NCBI GenBank assembly: GCA_903868295.1
Contig: CAIPUQ010000073.1
Span: 1 to 14,300, forward strand
Direction: 5' to 3'
Source: an uncultured Roseiflexaceae bacterium
GTDB lineage: Bacteria; Chloroflexota; Chloroflexia; Chloroflexales; Roseiflexaceae
DNA: 14,300 nt
The notes under the pieces were generated by a model. The model was not told where the DNA came from. It worked only from the letters and a program-made list of their open reading frames with translations, and did no database searches. Positions 1 through 7,067 of this stretch are shown piece after piece. Position 1 is the first letter of the stretch. Each line of letters begins with the position of its first letter. The position numbers and the translations under genes were made by a program.

Positions 1-25
1 ACAAATAGTCTGGTCGGACCGGCAT
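1..25 (-). CDS. possible start of a further minus-strand gene, cut by the window edge
   Basis: Downstream of the glycosyltransferase stop, the minus strand carries an AGG-containing ribosome-site-like stretch about 6 nt before an ATG at 25-23. The frame then stays open to the window edge, reading MPVRPDYL. Another ATG at 29-27 and a GTG at 32-30 lie in other frames. Only eight codons are visible, so no product can be named. The short distance from the preceding stop (about 23 nt) would fit continuation of the operon. This is inference from spacing and a weak ribosome-binding site only. Confidence 0.22.
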
Positions 26-48
26 ACATCACCTGTCTAGAGCACTAC

Positions 49-807
49 TCAGTGATGAATCTTGTTTGAACGCCCAGCCCGAATGACCGCAAGAGGAAAA
101 CGCACAACAGCAGTGAATATGCGCCCAAAGCGGCTGGGTTGCACCAGCAGACGCCACAACCATTTGATTCCCAGGCGATGCATCCAAAGCGGTGCGGCTG
201 GGACGCGCCCAGTTATTTCATCGAATGTGCCACCGATTCCAATAGCAACGGGTACGGCGAGTGCGTGTTGATTGCGATGAATCCACAATTCTTGGGCAGG
301 ATGGCCGTACGCTACCAGAAGAATGTCGGTGTGCGTCCCTTCGATAAGGGAACGAATATGCGCTTCATCACGCAGTCCAGGAGAACCTGCATAGCAGCCT
401 GCGACACGTAACTGCGGGTAGCGCTGTTGCAGGAGAGATGCAGCTTGGTCAGCAACACCAGGCGCAGACCCAAGGAAGAACAGTCGCCAACCGTAGCGTG
501 CGGCAGCCGCTGCCAGCAGGTCAACGAGTGCGACACCGGTCACACGATCGCGGACCGGCGTGCCAAGGTAGCGTGCCGCCCACAGGATCCCTGAACCGTC
601 CGGAGTAGAAAGTGCGGCAGCGTTAAGCACGTGCAACACGGTAGCGTCAGTCTGTGCGGACATGATGAACTCTGGATTGACCGTGATGACTTGGTGACAC
701 GAACCAGACTCGATAAACCCGTGGATAATCGCGACTACCTCTGACTCTGTCACGTCATCCACGGGGACATCAAGTATTGAAATGCGCCGGATGTGCTGCT
801 CAGGCAC
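49..807 (-). CDS. WecG/TagA/CpsF-family (GT26) glycosyltransferase
   Basis: 252 residues, the usual size for this family, whose members transfer N-acetylmannosamine(uronic acid) or a related sugar from a UDP donor to a lipid-linked acceptor at the inner membrane face. Visible family motifs are VNPEF (43-47), the PDGSG segment with probable catalytic Asp70, RVTG (88-91), FLGSAPG (111-117), GHPAQELW (168-175), and GIGGTFD...GRVPAAP (190-206). An Arg-rich C-terminal appendage (LLVQPSRFGR and beyond) resembles the membrane-binding tail of TagA. The start is a GTG at 807 that overlaps the leuB stop by 8 nt, with no strong ribosome-binding site, so expression probably relies on coupling to leuB. 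It looks like the last clearly readable member of the leu block, although its job is envelope or exopolysaccharide sugar chemistry rather than amino acid synthesis. The exact donor and acceptor cannot be told from sequence, so no gene symbol is given. Confidence 0.9.
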   Translation of the reverse strand: MPEQHIRRISILDVPVDDVTESEVVAIIHGFIESGSCHQVITVNPEFIMSAQTDATVLHVLNAAALSTPDGSGILWAARYLGTPVRDRVTGVALVDLLAAAAARYGWRLFFLGSAPGVADQAASLLQQRYPQLRVAGCYAGSPGLRDEAHIRSLIEGTHTDILLVAYGHPAQELWIHRNQHALAVPVAIGIGGTFDEITGRVPAAPLWMHRLGIKWLWRLLVQPSRFGRIFTAVVRFPLAVIRAGRSNKIHH

Positions 808-1894
808 GGGTGATTCGACTCACAACGGCAGCGCCTACTTCTCCTGTGGAATGAGCGGTGCTTCCTTTTGGAGCAACGTCACCGGTAACAATCCCGGCTT
901 CGAGGGTCGCATACACTGCACGTTCAACCGCTTGTGCTTCGTGTTCGAGATGGAGCGAGTGACGTAGCAAAAGCGCGATCGAGAGCATGGTAGCCATCGG
1001 ATTTGCAACACCTTTGCCGGCGATGTCAGGAGCCGAACCATGGATAGGCTCGTATAACCCCATCCGTGTTGGGCCGGTGCCATCTGCGCCAAGCGAAGCC
1101 GAGGGGAGCATTCCCATCGAACCAGCCAACTGCGAAGCTTCGTCGGTCAAAATATCCCCGAACATATTTTCGGTCACAATAACGTCGAAGTCTGCAGGGC
1201 GGCGAATGAGATGCATCGCACATGCATCGACGAGCATGTGTTCGAGCGCAATATCGGCAAATTCTTCCTTCATGACACGCGTCGTGACCGAACGCCATAA
1301 CCGTGACGTCTCGAGGACATTTGCCTTATCAACTGATACCAGTTTCTTTTTGCGGCCACGCGCGATGAGCGCAGACGCACGCACGATACGCTCTATCTCG
1401 CCCGTGGTGTAGATACAAGTGTCAATTGCTACTTCGCCGGACGCATGTGCCTCGCGTTTTTTGTCGCCGAAATAGATACCACCGGTGAGCTCACGCACTA
1501 CAACCATATCGACACCGACCAAAAGGTCTGGTCGCAATGGAGATGCTGGGATGAGTTTGGGATGGATCGTCACCGGGCGCAGATTTGCATAGAGTCCGAG
1601 TGCTTTGCGTATGCCCAACAGACCTTGTTCTGGACGTACTTTAGCGCTGGGGTTGTCCCATTTGGGACCGCCGACAGCGCCCAACAACACCGCATCTGAT
1701 GTCGTACACGCGTCAATGGTGTCTTGGGGCAATGCTATACCGGTTGCATCGATCGCACATCCACCGAGCAGTGCGGTTTTCAGTGTGAACGAATGCCCAT
1801 AGACCTGTGCGACCTTCTGGAGCGCCGCAACGCCTTGTGCGACGACTTCAGGTCCAATCCCATCTCCTGGGAGGGTGGTTATTGTTGCGTTCAT
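800..1894 (-). CDS. leuB: 3-isopropylmalate dehydrogenase
   Basis: 364 residues, full length for the NAD-dependent decarboxylating dehydrogenase that converts 3-isopropylmalate to 2-ketoisocaproate in the cytoplasm. In the citramalate route the same enzyme class oxidises 3-methylmalate to 2-oxobutyrate. Visible are the N-terminal PGDGIGPEV (9-17), substrate-binding arginines in GIRKALGLYANLRP (R96, R106), VRELTGGIYFG with R134 and Y141, VDKANVL with K190, metal-binding aspartates in the D223 and NMFGDILTDEAS (D247, D251) regions, and the NAD-site EPIHGSAPDIAGKGVANP (282-299). The ATG at 1894 overlaps the leuD TGA in an ATGA arrangement, so the two are translationally coupled. The stop overlaps the following glycosyltransferase start. 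Nothing in the sequence suggests damage. Homoisocitrate or tartrate dehydrogenase are alternative family members, but the leuCD context settles the call. Confidence 0.97.
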   Translation of the reverse strand: MNATITTLPGDGIGPEVVAQGVAALQKVAQVYGHSFTLKTALLGGCAIDATGIALPQDTIDACTTSDAVLLGAVGGPKWDNPSAKVRPEQGLLGIRKALGLYANLRPVTIHPKLIPASPLRPDLLVGVDMVVVRELTGGIYFGDKKREAHASGEVAIDTCIYTTGEIERIVRASALIARGRKKKLVSVDKANVLETSRLWRSVTTRVMKEEFADIALEHMLVDACAMHLIRRPADFDVIVTENMFGDILTDEASQLAGSMGMLPSASLGADGTGPTRMGLYEPIHGSAPDIAGKGVANPMATMLSIALLLRHSLHLEHEAQAVERAVYATLEAGIVTGDVAPKGSTAHSTGEVGAAVVSRITRA

Positions 1895-2508
1895 ACGAGA
1901 CCTGCGGTGTTGACGCGTGCAGCGTGGGCGGATTCATAGGTAGTCAGATCGTCGTCTGCAGAGACAAGAAAGCCGAGTTGGTCAACGCCATTGAGGACGC
2001 AATACTTCGCGAATGGTTCTATGGGGAAGTGGACTTTCTCGCCGTCTGGCAGAGTCACGGTTTGGGTTGCCAGGTCTACCGCGATTTCGACTTCACCAGC
2101 GGCTTCTGCGTCTGCTGAAACGAGCTTTTGGTAGGTCTCTTCACTAATGATAATCGGCAGCAAGCCGTTCTTCAGTGAATTATTGCGAAAAATATCCGCG
2201 AAATACGTACTCAGCACAGCTTTGAACCCAAAGCCTTGGAGCGCCCATGGCGCGTGTTCGCGCGAAGAGCCACAACCGAAGTTATTGCCGGCAACCAGGA
2301 CCTCAACGCCCTGATATTCGGGTTTGTTTACGACAAACGTCGGGTTTGGCGTACCGTCGTCGTTATACCGCCAATCCGAAAAAAGAATTTCACCAAGGCC
2401 GACTTTGCTCGTTGTTTTGAGGAAGCGGGCCGGAATAATCTGGTCGGTATCGATGTTTTCGACCGGCAAGACGGCATACCGTGCGGTGTATGGCTTGAAT
2501 GATTCCAT
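1891..2508 (-). CDS. leuD: 3-isopropylmalate dehydratase, small subunit
   Basis: 205 residues from the ATG at 2508. This is the swivel-domain subunit that pairs with LeuC to isomerise 2-isopropylmalate to 3-isopropylmalate, and probably citramalate to 3-methylmalate. Family signatures are NIDTDQIIPARFL (18-30) and GNNFGCGSSREHAPWAL (74-90), the latter carrying the conserved substrate-contacting GCGSSREH loop. The length matches the long bacterial LeuD type. A TTG one codon upstream (2511) is open, but ATG 2508 is preferred because AGGA lies 7 nt before it. That AGGA overlaps the TAG stop of the small membrane ORF upstream, so termination there and initiation here are adjacent. The TGA stop overlaps the leuB ATG. 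Confidence 0.97.
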   Translation of the reverse strand: MESFKPYTARYAVLPVENIDTDQIIPARFLKTTSKVGLGEILFSDWRYNDDGTPNPTFVVNKPEYQGVEVLVAGNNFGCGSSREHAPWALQGFGFKAVLSTYFADIFRNNSLKNGLLPIIISEETYQKLVSADAEAAGEVEIAVDLATQTVTLPDGEKVHFPIEPFAKYCVLNGVDQLGFLVSADDDLTTYESAHAARVNTAGLV

Positions 2509-2517
2509 CAAATCGTC

Positions 2518-2769
2518 CTATCGTTGAATGTCGAGGTCAGCGTGGATGCGCTGCCGCACCGCTTCACCGACCAAACTAATGCCGCTGTTCAGCAGGATGA
2601 GGCCAAACGTGCCACGGGCAAACCACGATTGCGATTTGCTTTTGCGGATCATTGCATCGCCAGCGATGCTGAATCCCAAGCCTACGAGGATGAGCCCGAG
2701 TGGGGCCAACCCCAGCCACACGGGGATACGTGGTTCGGTGAAGTCCTTAGCGGATGTCTCGTGGGTCAC
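2518..2769 (-). CDS. two-helix membrane microprotein between leuC and leuD, function unknown
   Basis: 83 residues; I do not recognise the family. The start is a GTG at 2769 with a strong AGGAG six nt upstream. It lies inside the end of leuC (23-nt overlap), and the stop is 9 nt before the leuD ATG, so it is tightly built into the operon. The protein has a polar N-terminus (1-16), a hydrophobic helix around 17-40 (LGLAPLGLILVGLGFSIAG), a short basic loop (RKSKSQ, 42-47), a second hydrophobic helix around 50-71 and a basic tail. There is no signal peptidase site and no cysteines or obvious catalytic residues. The good ribosome-binding site and precise coupling argue that it is translated. It could be a membrane anchor, a small regulator or simply a hitchhiker; sequence alone does not decide. 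Confidence 0.75.
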   Translation of the reverse strand: MTHETSAKDFTEPRIPVWLGLAPLGLILVGLGFSIAGDAMIRKSKSQSWFARGTFGLILLNSGISLVGEAVRQRIHADLDIQR

Positions 2770-4171
2770 TGATTACTCCTGAGATAGCAGTGGCGGCGGC
2801 GGTCAGCGGACTTGCCAAGAATGTCCGACCACCCTTTCCTTGGCGTCCTTCGAAATTGCGGTTGCTCGTCGATACCGCATACTGGCCAGGTTTGAGTTGA
2901 TCGCCATTCATAGCGATACACATCGAACAACCTGCCTCGCGCCATTCGGCACCTGCAGCGACAAAAATTTTGTCGAGGCCTTCTGCTTCGGCTTGTTTTT
3001 TGACTTGGGCTGAGCCTGGTACCACCATGACACGCACCTTGGGGTTGACAGTTCGACCGACCATGAGGCTCGCAGCCTGGCGCAAGTCTGTGATGCGCGA
3101 ATTCGTGCAGCTGCCAATAAATACGACATCAACCGCTTTACCGATGAGTGATTGCCCTTCGGAGAGGTCCATGTACTTCAACGCTTTTTCGAGACCTGCT
3201 TTGGATTGTTCGTCGGTCATGTCGTTCCGGGTGGGAATGGTCCCGGTGATGGGAATACCCATGCCTGGGTTCGTTCCGTACGTAATCATCGGCGCAAGTA
3301 CGTCGGCATCGAGTTCGATGGTCGCATCATAGACAGCGCCGTGATCGGTGACTAATGTCTGCCAATCTGCAATTGCAGCGTCCCATGCAGCGCCCTGTGG
3401 CGCGCGCGGGCGGCCTTTGATGTACTCGAACGTAACCTGATCCGGTGCAATCAAACCGGCACGCGCGCCGCCTTCAATGGACATATTGCAGACCGTCATA
3501 CGTTCTTCCATACTCAGCCCACGAATGGCGCTGCCGGTGTATTCGAAGACGTATCCCGTACCGCCACCGATGCCGATCTGGGCAATGATGGCCAAAATAA
3601 TATCTTTGGCGCCTACTCCTGGTCGAAGTGTGCCATTAATGCGGACTTCCATTGTTTTGGGTCGACTCTGCAACAGACATTGGGTAGCCAACACGTGGCC
3701 GACTTCGGATGTACCGATGCCAAATGCCAATGCCCCGAATGCGCCATGCGTGCTGGTATGACTGTCGCCACAGACAATCGTCATACCGGGTTGGGTGAGC
3801 CCCTGTTCGGGTCCGATGACATGGACGATACCCTGATTTTCGGTGCCCAAAGCAAAGAGCGGTATACCGAAATCACGACAATTTGTTTCGAGTTGGGTTA
3901 ACTGCGCCTGCGCCTGTACATCCGGAACAGGAATAATCCCATCGCGCCCGCGAGGAGTCGTCGGGGTGGAGTGATCCATCGTCGCAACGGTTTGGCTCGG
4001 CCGGCGAACCTTGAGCCCGCGCTCACGGAGCTCGGTGAACGCCTGCGGTGAGGTCACTTCGTGCACCAGGTGCAGATCGACGTACAAGACCGCCGGGGTC
4101 TCGCTGGTCTCAGGACGGACAATATGCCGGTTCCATATTTTTTCGAACAATGTCTGCGGCGCAGTGGTCAT
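2747..4171 (-). CDS. leuC: 3-isopropylmalate dehydratase, large subunit
   Basis: 474 residues from the ATG at 4171, the long bacterial LeuC type. It is the aconitase-family subunit holding the [4Fe-4S] cluster that, with LeuD, isomerises 2-isopropylmalate and probably citramalate. Cluster ligands are visible as GSCTN (C355) and GCSMC (C415, C418). Other family blocks are DHSTPT (66-71), VCGDSHTSTHGAFGALAFGI (133-152) and the C-terminal STSNRNFEGRQG. The frame is open upstream into ilvE, but the start is placed at MTTAPQTLFEKIW because this is the canonical N-terminus and a GAGGA precedes it by about 9 nt. It lies 62 nt after ilvE, and that gap holds a stable hairpin. Its last 23 nt overlap the start of the membrane microprotein. 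Confidence 0.97.
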   Translation of the reverse strand: MTTAPQTLFEKIWNRHIVRPETSETPAVLYVDLHLVHEVTSPQAFTELRERGLKVRRPSQTVATMDHSTPTTPRGRDGIIPVPDVQAQAQLTQLETNCRDFGIPLFALGTENQGIVHVIGPEQGLTQPGMTIVCGDSHTSTHGAFGALAFGIGTSEVGHVLATQCLLQSRPKTMEVRINGTLRPGVGAKDIILAIIAQIGIGGGTGYVFEYTGSAIRGLSMEERMTVCNMSIEGGARAGLIAPDQVTFEYIKGRPRAPQGAAWDAAIADWQTLVTDHGAVYDATIELDADVLAPMITYGTNPGMGIPITGTIPTRNDMTDEQSKAGLEKALKYMDLSEGQSLIGKAVDVVFIGSCTNSRITDLRQAASLMVGRTVNPKVRVMVVPGSAQVKKQAEAEGLDKIFVAAGAEWREAGCSMCIAMNGDQLKPGQYAVSTSNRNFEGRQGKGGRTFLASPLTAAATAISGVISDPRDIR

Positions 4172-4196
4172 TTGCCAGTTCCTCACATACAAAACC

Positions 4197-4220
4197 GTGG
4201 TGGGGATTGCTCCCCACCAC
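4197..4220 (-). other. intercistronic hairpin between ilvE and leuC
   Basis: Perfect 10-bp stem: GTGGTGGGGA (4197-4206) and TCCCCACCAC (4211-4220), with a 4-nt loop. On the minus-strand transcript it begins 13 nt after the ilvE stop and is followed by GG and then UUUU. This is a short uridine run that makes a weak or partial intrinsic terminator possible. It could instead be a 3' stabilising or processing structure that lets ilvE be expressed differently from leuC. The leuC ribosome-binding site lies beyond the stem. Confidence 0.75.
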
Positions 4221-4233
4221 TCAGGATGAATGC

Positions 4234-5145
4234 CTAGATGTAATCCAACCAACCGTGCTTATCGTCGACCTTACCAGCAAACAATCCGAAGAAATGCTCC
4301 TGGATGGCATTGGTGATTTCGCCGATTTTGCCGGCGCCTACGGTGACACGGTCGACCGAACGGATCGGCGTGACTTCTGCGGCGGTTCCACAGAAGAACA
4401 GTTCGTCGGCAATGTACAACGCCTCGCGCTGCATTTCTGTCTCGCGCACTTCAATCTTCAGATCTTTGGCGATCTTCATAATGGAGTCGCGGGTAATGCC
4501 AGGCAAAATGTTTGCCGTAATCGGCGGGGTGTACAGGACGCCGTCACGGACGACGAACAGGTTCATCCCCGACCCTTCGGCGACATTCCCACGTGTGTCC
4601 AGGGCAATGCCTTCGTTGTAGCCGTTGCGCAATGCTTCGCTCTTGATGAGGAACGAAGACAGGTAGTTACCACCTGCCTTGGCCATGGTTGGGATGGTGT
4701 TTGAGGCCAAGCGATTCCATGACGAAACACCGACATCAACGCCGTTTTTGAGGCCGTCTGCACCGAGATATGCGCCCCATTCGACTGCTGCGACCATTGC
4801 TTCGATGGGATTCCCTTTGCCGTCGAGCCCCAATGGTCCTTCACCACGCCACACCAGTGGGCGCAAGTACGCGTTTGTCATGTTGTTGACACGGACGACA
4901 TCCTTGGTTGCTTGCGTGATTTCGGCTGGGCTGAACGGGATCTCCATGCTGTAGATTTTGCAGGAGTCGTACAATCGTCGAATGTGCGGTCCCAATCGAT
5001 AAATTGCTGCACCATTCGGCGTTGGATATGAACGAATTCCTTCAAATATGGATGAACCATAGTGGAGCGCATGCGTCATGATGTGGACGTTCGCTTGCTC
5101 CCACGGAATCATCTTGCCTTTGAACCAAATTTGTTTTGTCGACAT
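4234..5145 (-). CDS. ilvE: branched-chain amino acid aminotransferase
   Basis: 303 residues, the typical size of a class IV PLP-dependent transaminase. It interconverts 2-ketoisovalerate, 2-ketoisocaproate and 2-keto-3-methylvalerate with valine, leucine and isoleucine using glutamate. Visible are the N-terminal HALHYGSSIFEGIRSY (25-40), the catalytic-lysine region MAKAGGNYLSS (K156), VAEGSGMNLF with E190, the LPGITRDSI segment (214-222) and FFCGTAAEVTPI (250-261). The start is placed at ATG 5145 because GGAG precedes it by 6 nt and the protein then begins in the canonical way. The open frame continues upstream to 5289, but that part has no family resemblance. It is the first gene of the second block, preceded by a 347-nt gap, so it may have its own promoter. 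D-amino acid transaminase or ADC lyase are the family alternatives; length, motifs and context favour IlvE. Confidence 0.96.
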   Translation of the reverse strand: MSTKQIWFKGKMIPWEQANVHIMTHALHYGSSIFEGIRSYPTPNGAAIYRLGPHIRRLYDSCKIYSMEIPFSPAEITQATKDVVRVNNMTNAYLRPLVWRGEGPLGLDGKGNPIEAMVAAVEWGAYLGADGLKNGVDVGVSSWNRLASNTIPTMAKAGGNYLSSFLIKSEALRNGYNEGIALDTRGNVAEGSGMNLFVVRDGVLYTPPITANILPGITRDSIMKIAKDLKIEVRETEMQREALYIADELFFCGTAAEVTPIRSVDRVTVGAGKIGEITNAIQEHFFGLFAGKVDDKHGWLDYI

Positions 5146-5492
5146 CGACTTCTCCTGTTCAAAAATGCCTGTACCCCATTGCGACGGTCTGCTTCGATAG
5201 TTTACCATACATATGTTCGGCAATTCATGGTGTGTTTGCGGCGTCTGCCCCGTTATAAACGGATGCACGTCTCTCTGTTCTGATGGCAATCACCGAACAA
5301 AAATTTGCCTGACGCTCAACCAACATTATGTAGACTAAAACTCCATCCATACACGCGGTAATGCTGTTCGCGCATGCTTTTGGGCGTGCAATCATCGGTG
5401 CACCGGTTCACGCTTCCGATCACGGAGTTCAGACCGGATAACAAATCGCAGTCGATACCCTGAAACACATCAGCTGGCCGTGTGTAGACGCG
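5146..5492. other. 347-nt intergenic gap between cimA and ilvE, no gene seen
   Basis: No coding region with plausible start, length and composition was found. On the minus strand the first 35 nt after cimA hold a weak inverted repeat, ACACA (5465-5469) with TGTGT (5481-5485), which is too short for a convincing terminator. A 10-bp palindrome CGGTGCACCG lies at 5396-5405 and a small repeat CCGTT/AACGG at 5250-5262. -10-like hexamers (CATAAT, TATAAC on the minus strand) occur, but none has a good -35 at the right distance. A BCAA-rich leader ORF like that before ilvB was looked for here and not found. A promoter for ilvE probably lies here but I cannot place it. Confidence 0.6.
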
Positions 5493-7067
5493 TCATCGTG
5501 ATTGACGACGTGCAAGCGGGAGTTCAAGCGCGTCCCAGAGCGCATGCCAACTCCCTTCGAGGATATTTGCGGAACAGCCGACGGTGCTCCACCGTTCATC
5601 ACCACGCGCCGACTCAATGAGCACGCGTGGTTTGGCTGCCGTACCGAGATGCTCGTCGACGATACGGACTTTGTAGTCGACGAGTGTTACCTCCGCCAAT
5701 TCGGGATAGACAGGCACGAGTGCTTTCCGTATGGCCAGGTCGAGTGCATTGACGGGGCCATCCCCTTCGGCAGCAGTGTGCATTTCGATCCCATTGACGG
5801 CAAGCTTCACCATTGCTTGTGCACGCATGCTGCCATCAGCCAATGCCTGGACTATCACGGTAAAGTCGAGCAGGGTGAATGGTGCAACATAGCCAGGGCT
5901 ATTGCGGCGAATAAGCATTTCGAACGAGCCCTCGGCTGCCTCGAACTGTAGCCCTTCCTGCTCGAGGTCTTTGATGCGTTGCAAAATCCCACGCTCGTTG
6001 CCATCGATGGACAGTCCCAGACTTTCAGCCCGCATTTTGATGTTGTTGCGCCCTGATAGCTCGCTGACCACAATGCGCATCTCGTTCCCGACCAGTGCAG
6101 GGTCGATATGCTGGTAGCTCTCAGCAAACTTCGCCACAGCCTGGGCATGGATGCCACCTTTGTGTGCAAATGCGCTCCGGCCGACATACGGGGCATGATG
6201 ATCTGGGTTGAGATTGACGATTTCGGCAACCGCATACGACAGTGTTGCCAAGCGCTGTAGTTGCACTGTAGGAATACACATGTAGCCAAGTTTGAGCTGT
6301 ACATTAGCGATGAGTGGGATGAGGTCCATGTTGCCACAACGCTCACCAATCCCATTGATGGTACCTTGGACGTGCGTCGCCCCTGCATCGACCGCAGCCA
6401 TCGCATTGGCAACCGCCAATGCACCGTCATTGTGTGTATGAATACCCACGACCGTCGCATACCCAGCGTGTGCTAAGGCGGAACGCACGTCGATGACCGC
6501 TGTAGCAATGCTCGCCGGGAGCGATCCGCCATTGGTGTCGCAAAGGACGACGGTACTCGCTCCAGCGCCAGCAGCAGCCAACACGGTCATGACTGCATAG
6601 TCACTATCGAGGGTATAACCATCAAAGAAATGCTCGGCATCGTAGATGACTTCACGATGGTGAGAAACAAAATACGCCACGCTGTCGGTGATCATGCGTA
6701 AGTTTTCTTCGCGGGTCGTTTCGAGAACGTGCTCGACATGCAAAACCGAACTTTTGCCCACCAAGGTGACGACCGGTGTTTCGGCAGCAAGGAGTGCTTG
6801 TGTGTTCGGATCGTTGGCGCAGGTATTTTTGTGGTGGCGTGTGCTACCAAACGCTGCAATACGAGATGTAGAAAACCGCATCTGCGCTGCACGGCGAAAA
6901 AATTCCGCGTCTTTGGGATTCGAACCAGGCCAACCACCTTCGATATATCCGACCCCGAGTTCATCGAGCAGGAGGGCTATTTTGATTTTGTCATCGACCG
7001 AGAGAGAAATGCCTTCGCGTTGGGTACCATCACGGAGTGTGGTGTCGTAGATTGCTAACTGACGCAT
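5493..7067 (-). CDS. cimA: (R)-citramalate synthase
   Basis: 524 residues from ATG 7067, full length for CimA. It condenses pyruvate and acetyl-CoA to citramalate, the entry to the threonine-independent isoleucine route. The DRE-TIM metallolyase core shows YDTTLRDGTQREG (7-19; R12, D13), the CimA-typical EGGWPGSNPKD (43-53), metal ligands in GIHTHND (208-214) and the HKGGIHAQA segment (302-310). A C-terminal LeuA-type regulatory domain is present, for probable isoleucine feedback. EGGWPGSNPKD rather than the LeuA version ESGFPAASPGD separates it from its paralogue in this operon. The frame is open upstream to 7202, but that part lies inside pheA and looks random. The chosen start overlaps pheA by 38 nt and has no strong ribosome-binding site, so translation is probably coupled to pheA. 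Homocitrate synthase is the less likely alternative. Confidence 0.93.
   Translation of the reverse strand: MRQLAIYDTTLRDGTQREGISLSVDDKIKIALLLDELGVGYIEGGWPGSNPKDAEFFRRAAQMRFSTSRIAAFGSTRHHKNTCANDPNTQALLAAETPVVTLVGKSSVLHVEHVLETTREENLRMITDSVAYFVSHHREVIYDAEHFFDGYTLDSDYAVMTVLAAAGAGASTVVLCDTNGGSLPASIATAVIDVRSALAHAGYATVVGIHTHNDGALAVANAMAAVDAGATHVQGTINGIGERCGNMDLIPLIANVQLKLGYMCIPTVQLQRLATLSYAVAEIVNLNPDHHAPYVGRSAFAHKGGIHAQAVAKFAESYQHIDPALVGNEMRIVVSELSGRNNIKMRAESLGLSIDGNERGILQRIKDLEQEGLQFEAAEGSFEMLIRRNSPGYVAPFTLLDFTVIVQALADGSMRAQAMVKLAVNGIEMHTAAEGDGPVNALDLAIRKALVPVYPELAEVTLVDYKVRIVDEHLGTAAKPRVLIESARGDERWSTVGCSANILEGSWHALWDALELPLARRQSR

Noticed and set aside
4048..4704. Plus-strand open frame antisense to leuC and ilvE (218 codons)
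   Set aside because: It crosses two real genes and their gap, with composition typical of antisense reading.
5146..5289. 48-codon N-terminal extension of ilvE
   Set aside because: GGAG six nt before ATG 5145 and the canonical aminotransferase N-terminus decide the start; the upstream part looks like untranslated leader.
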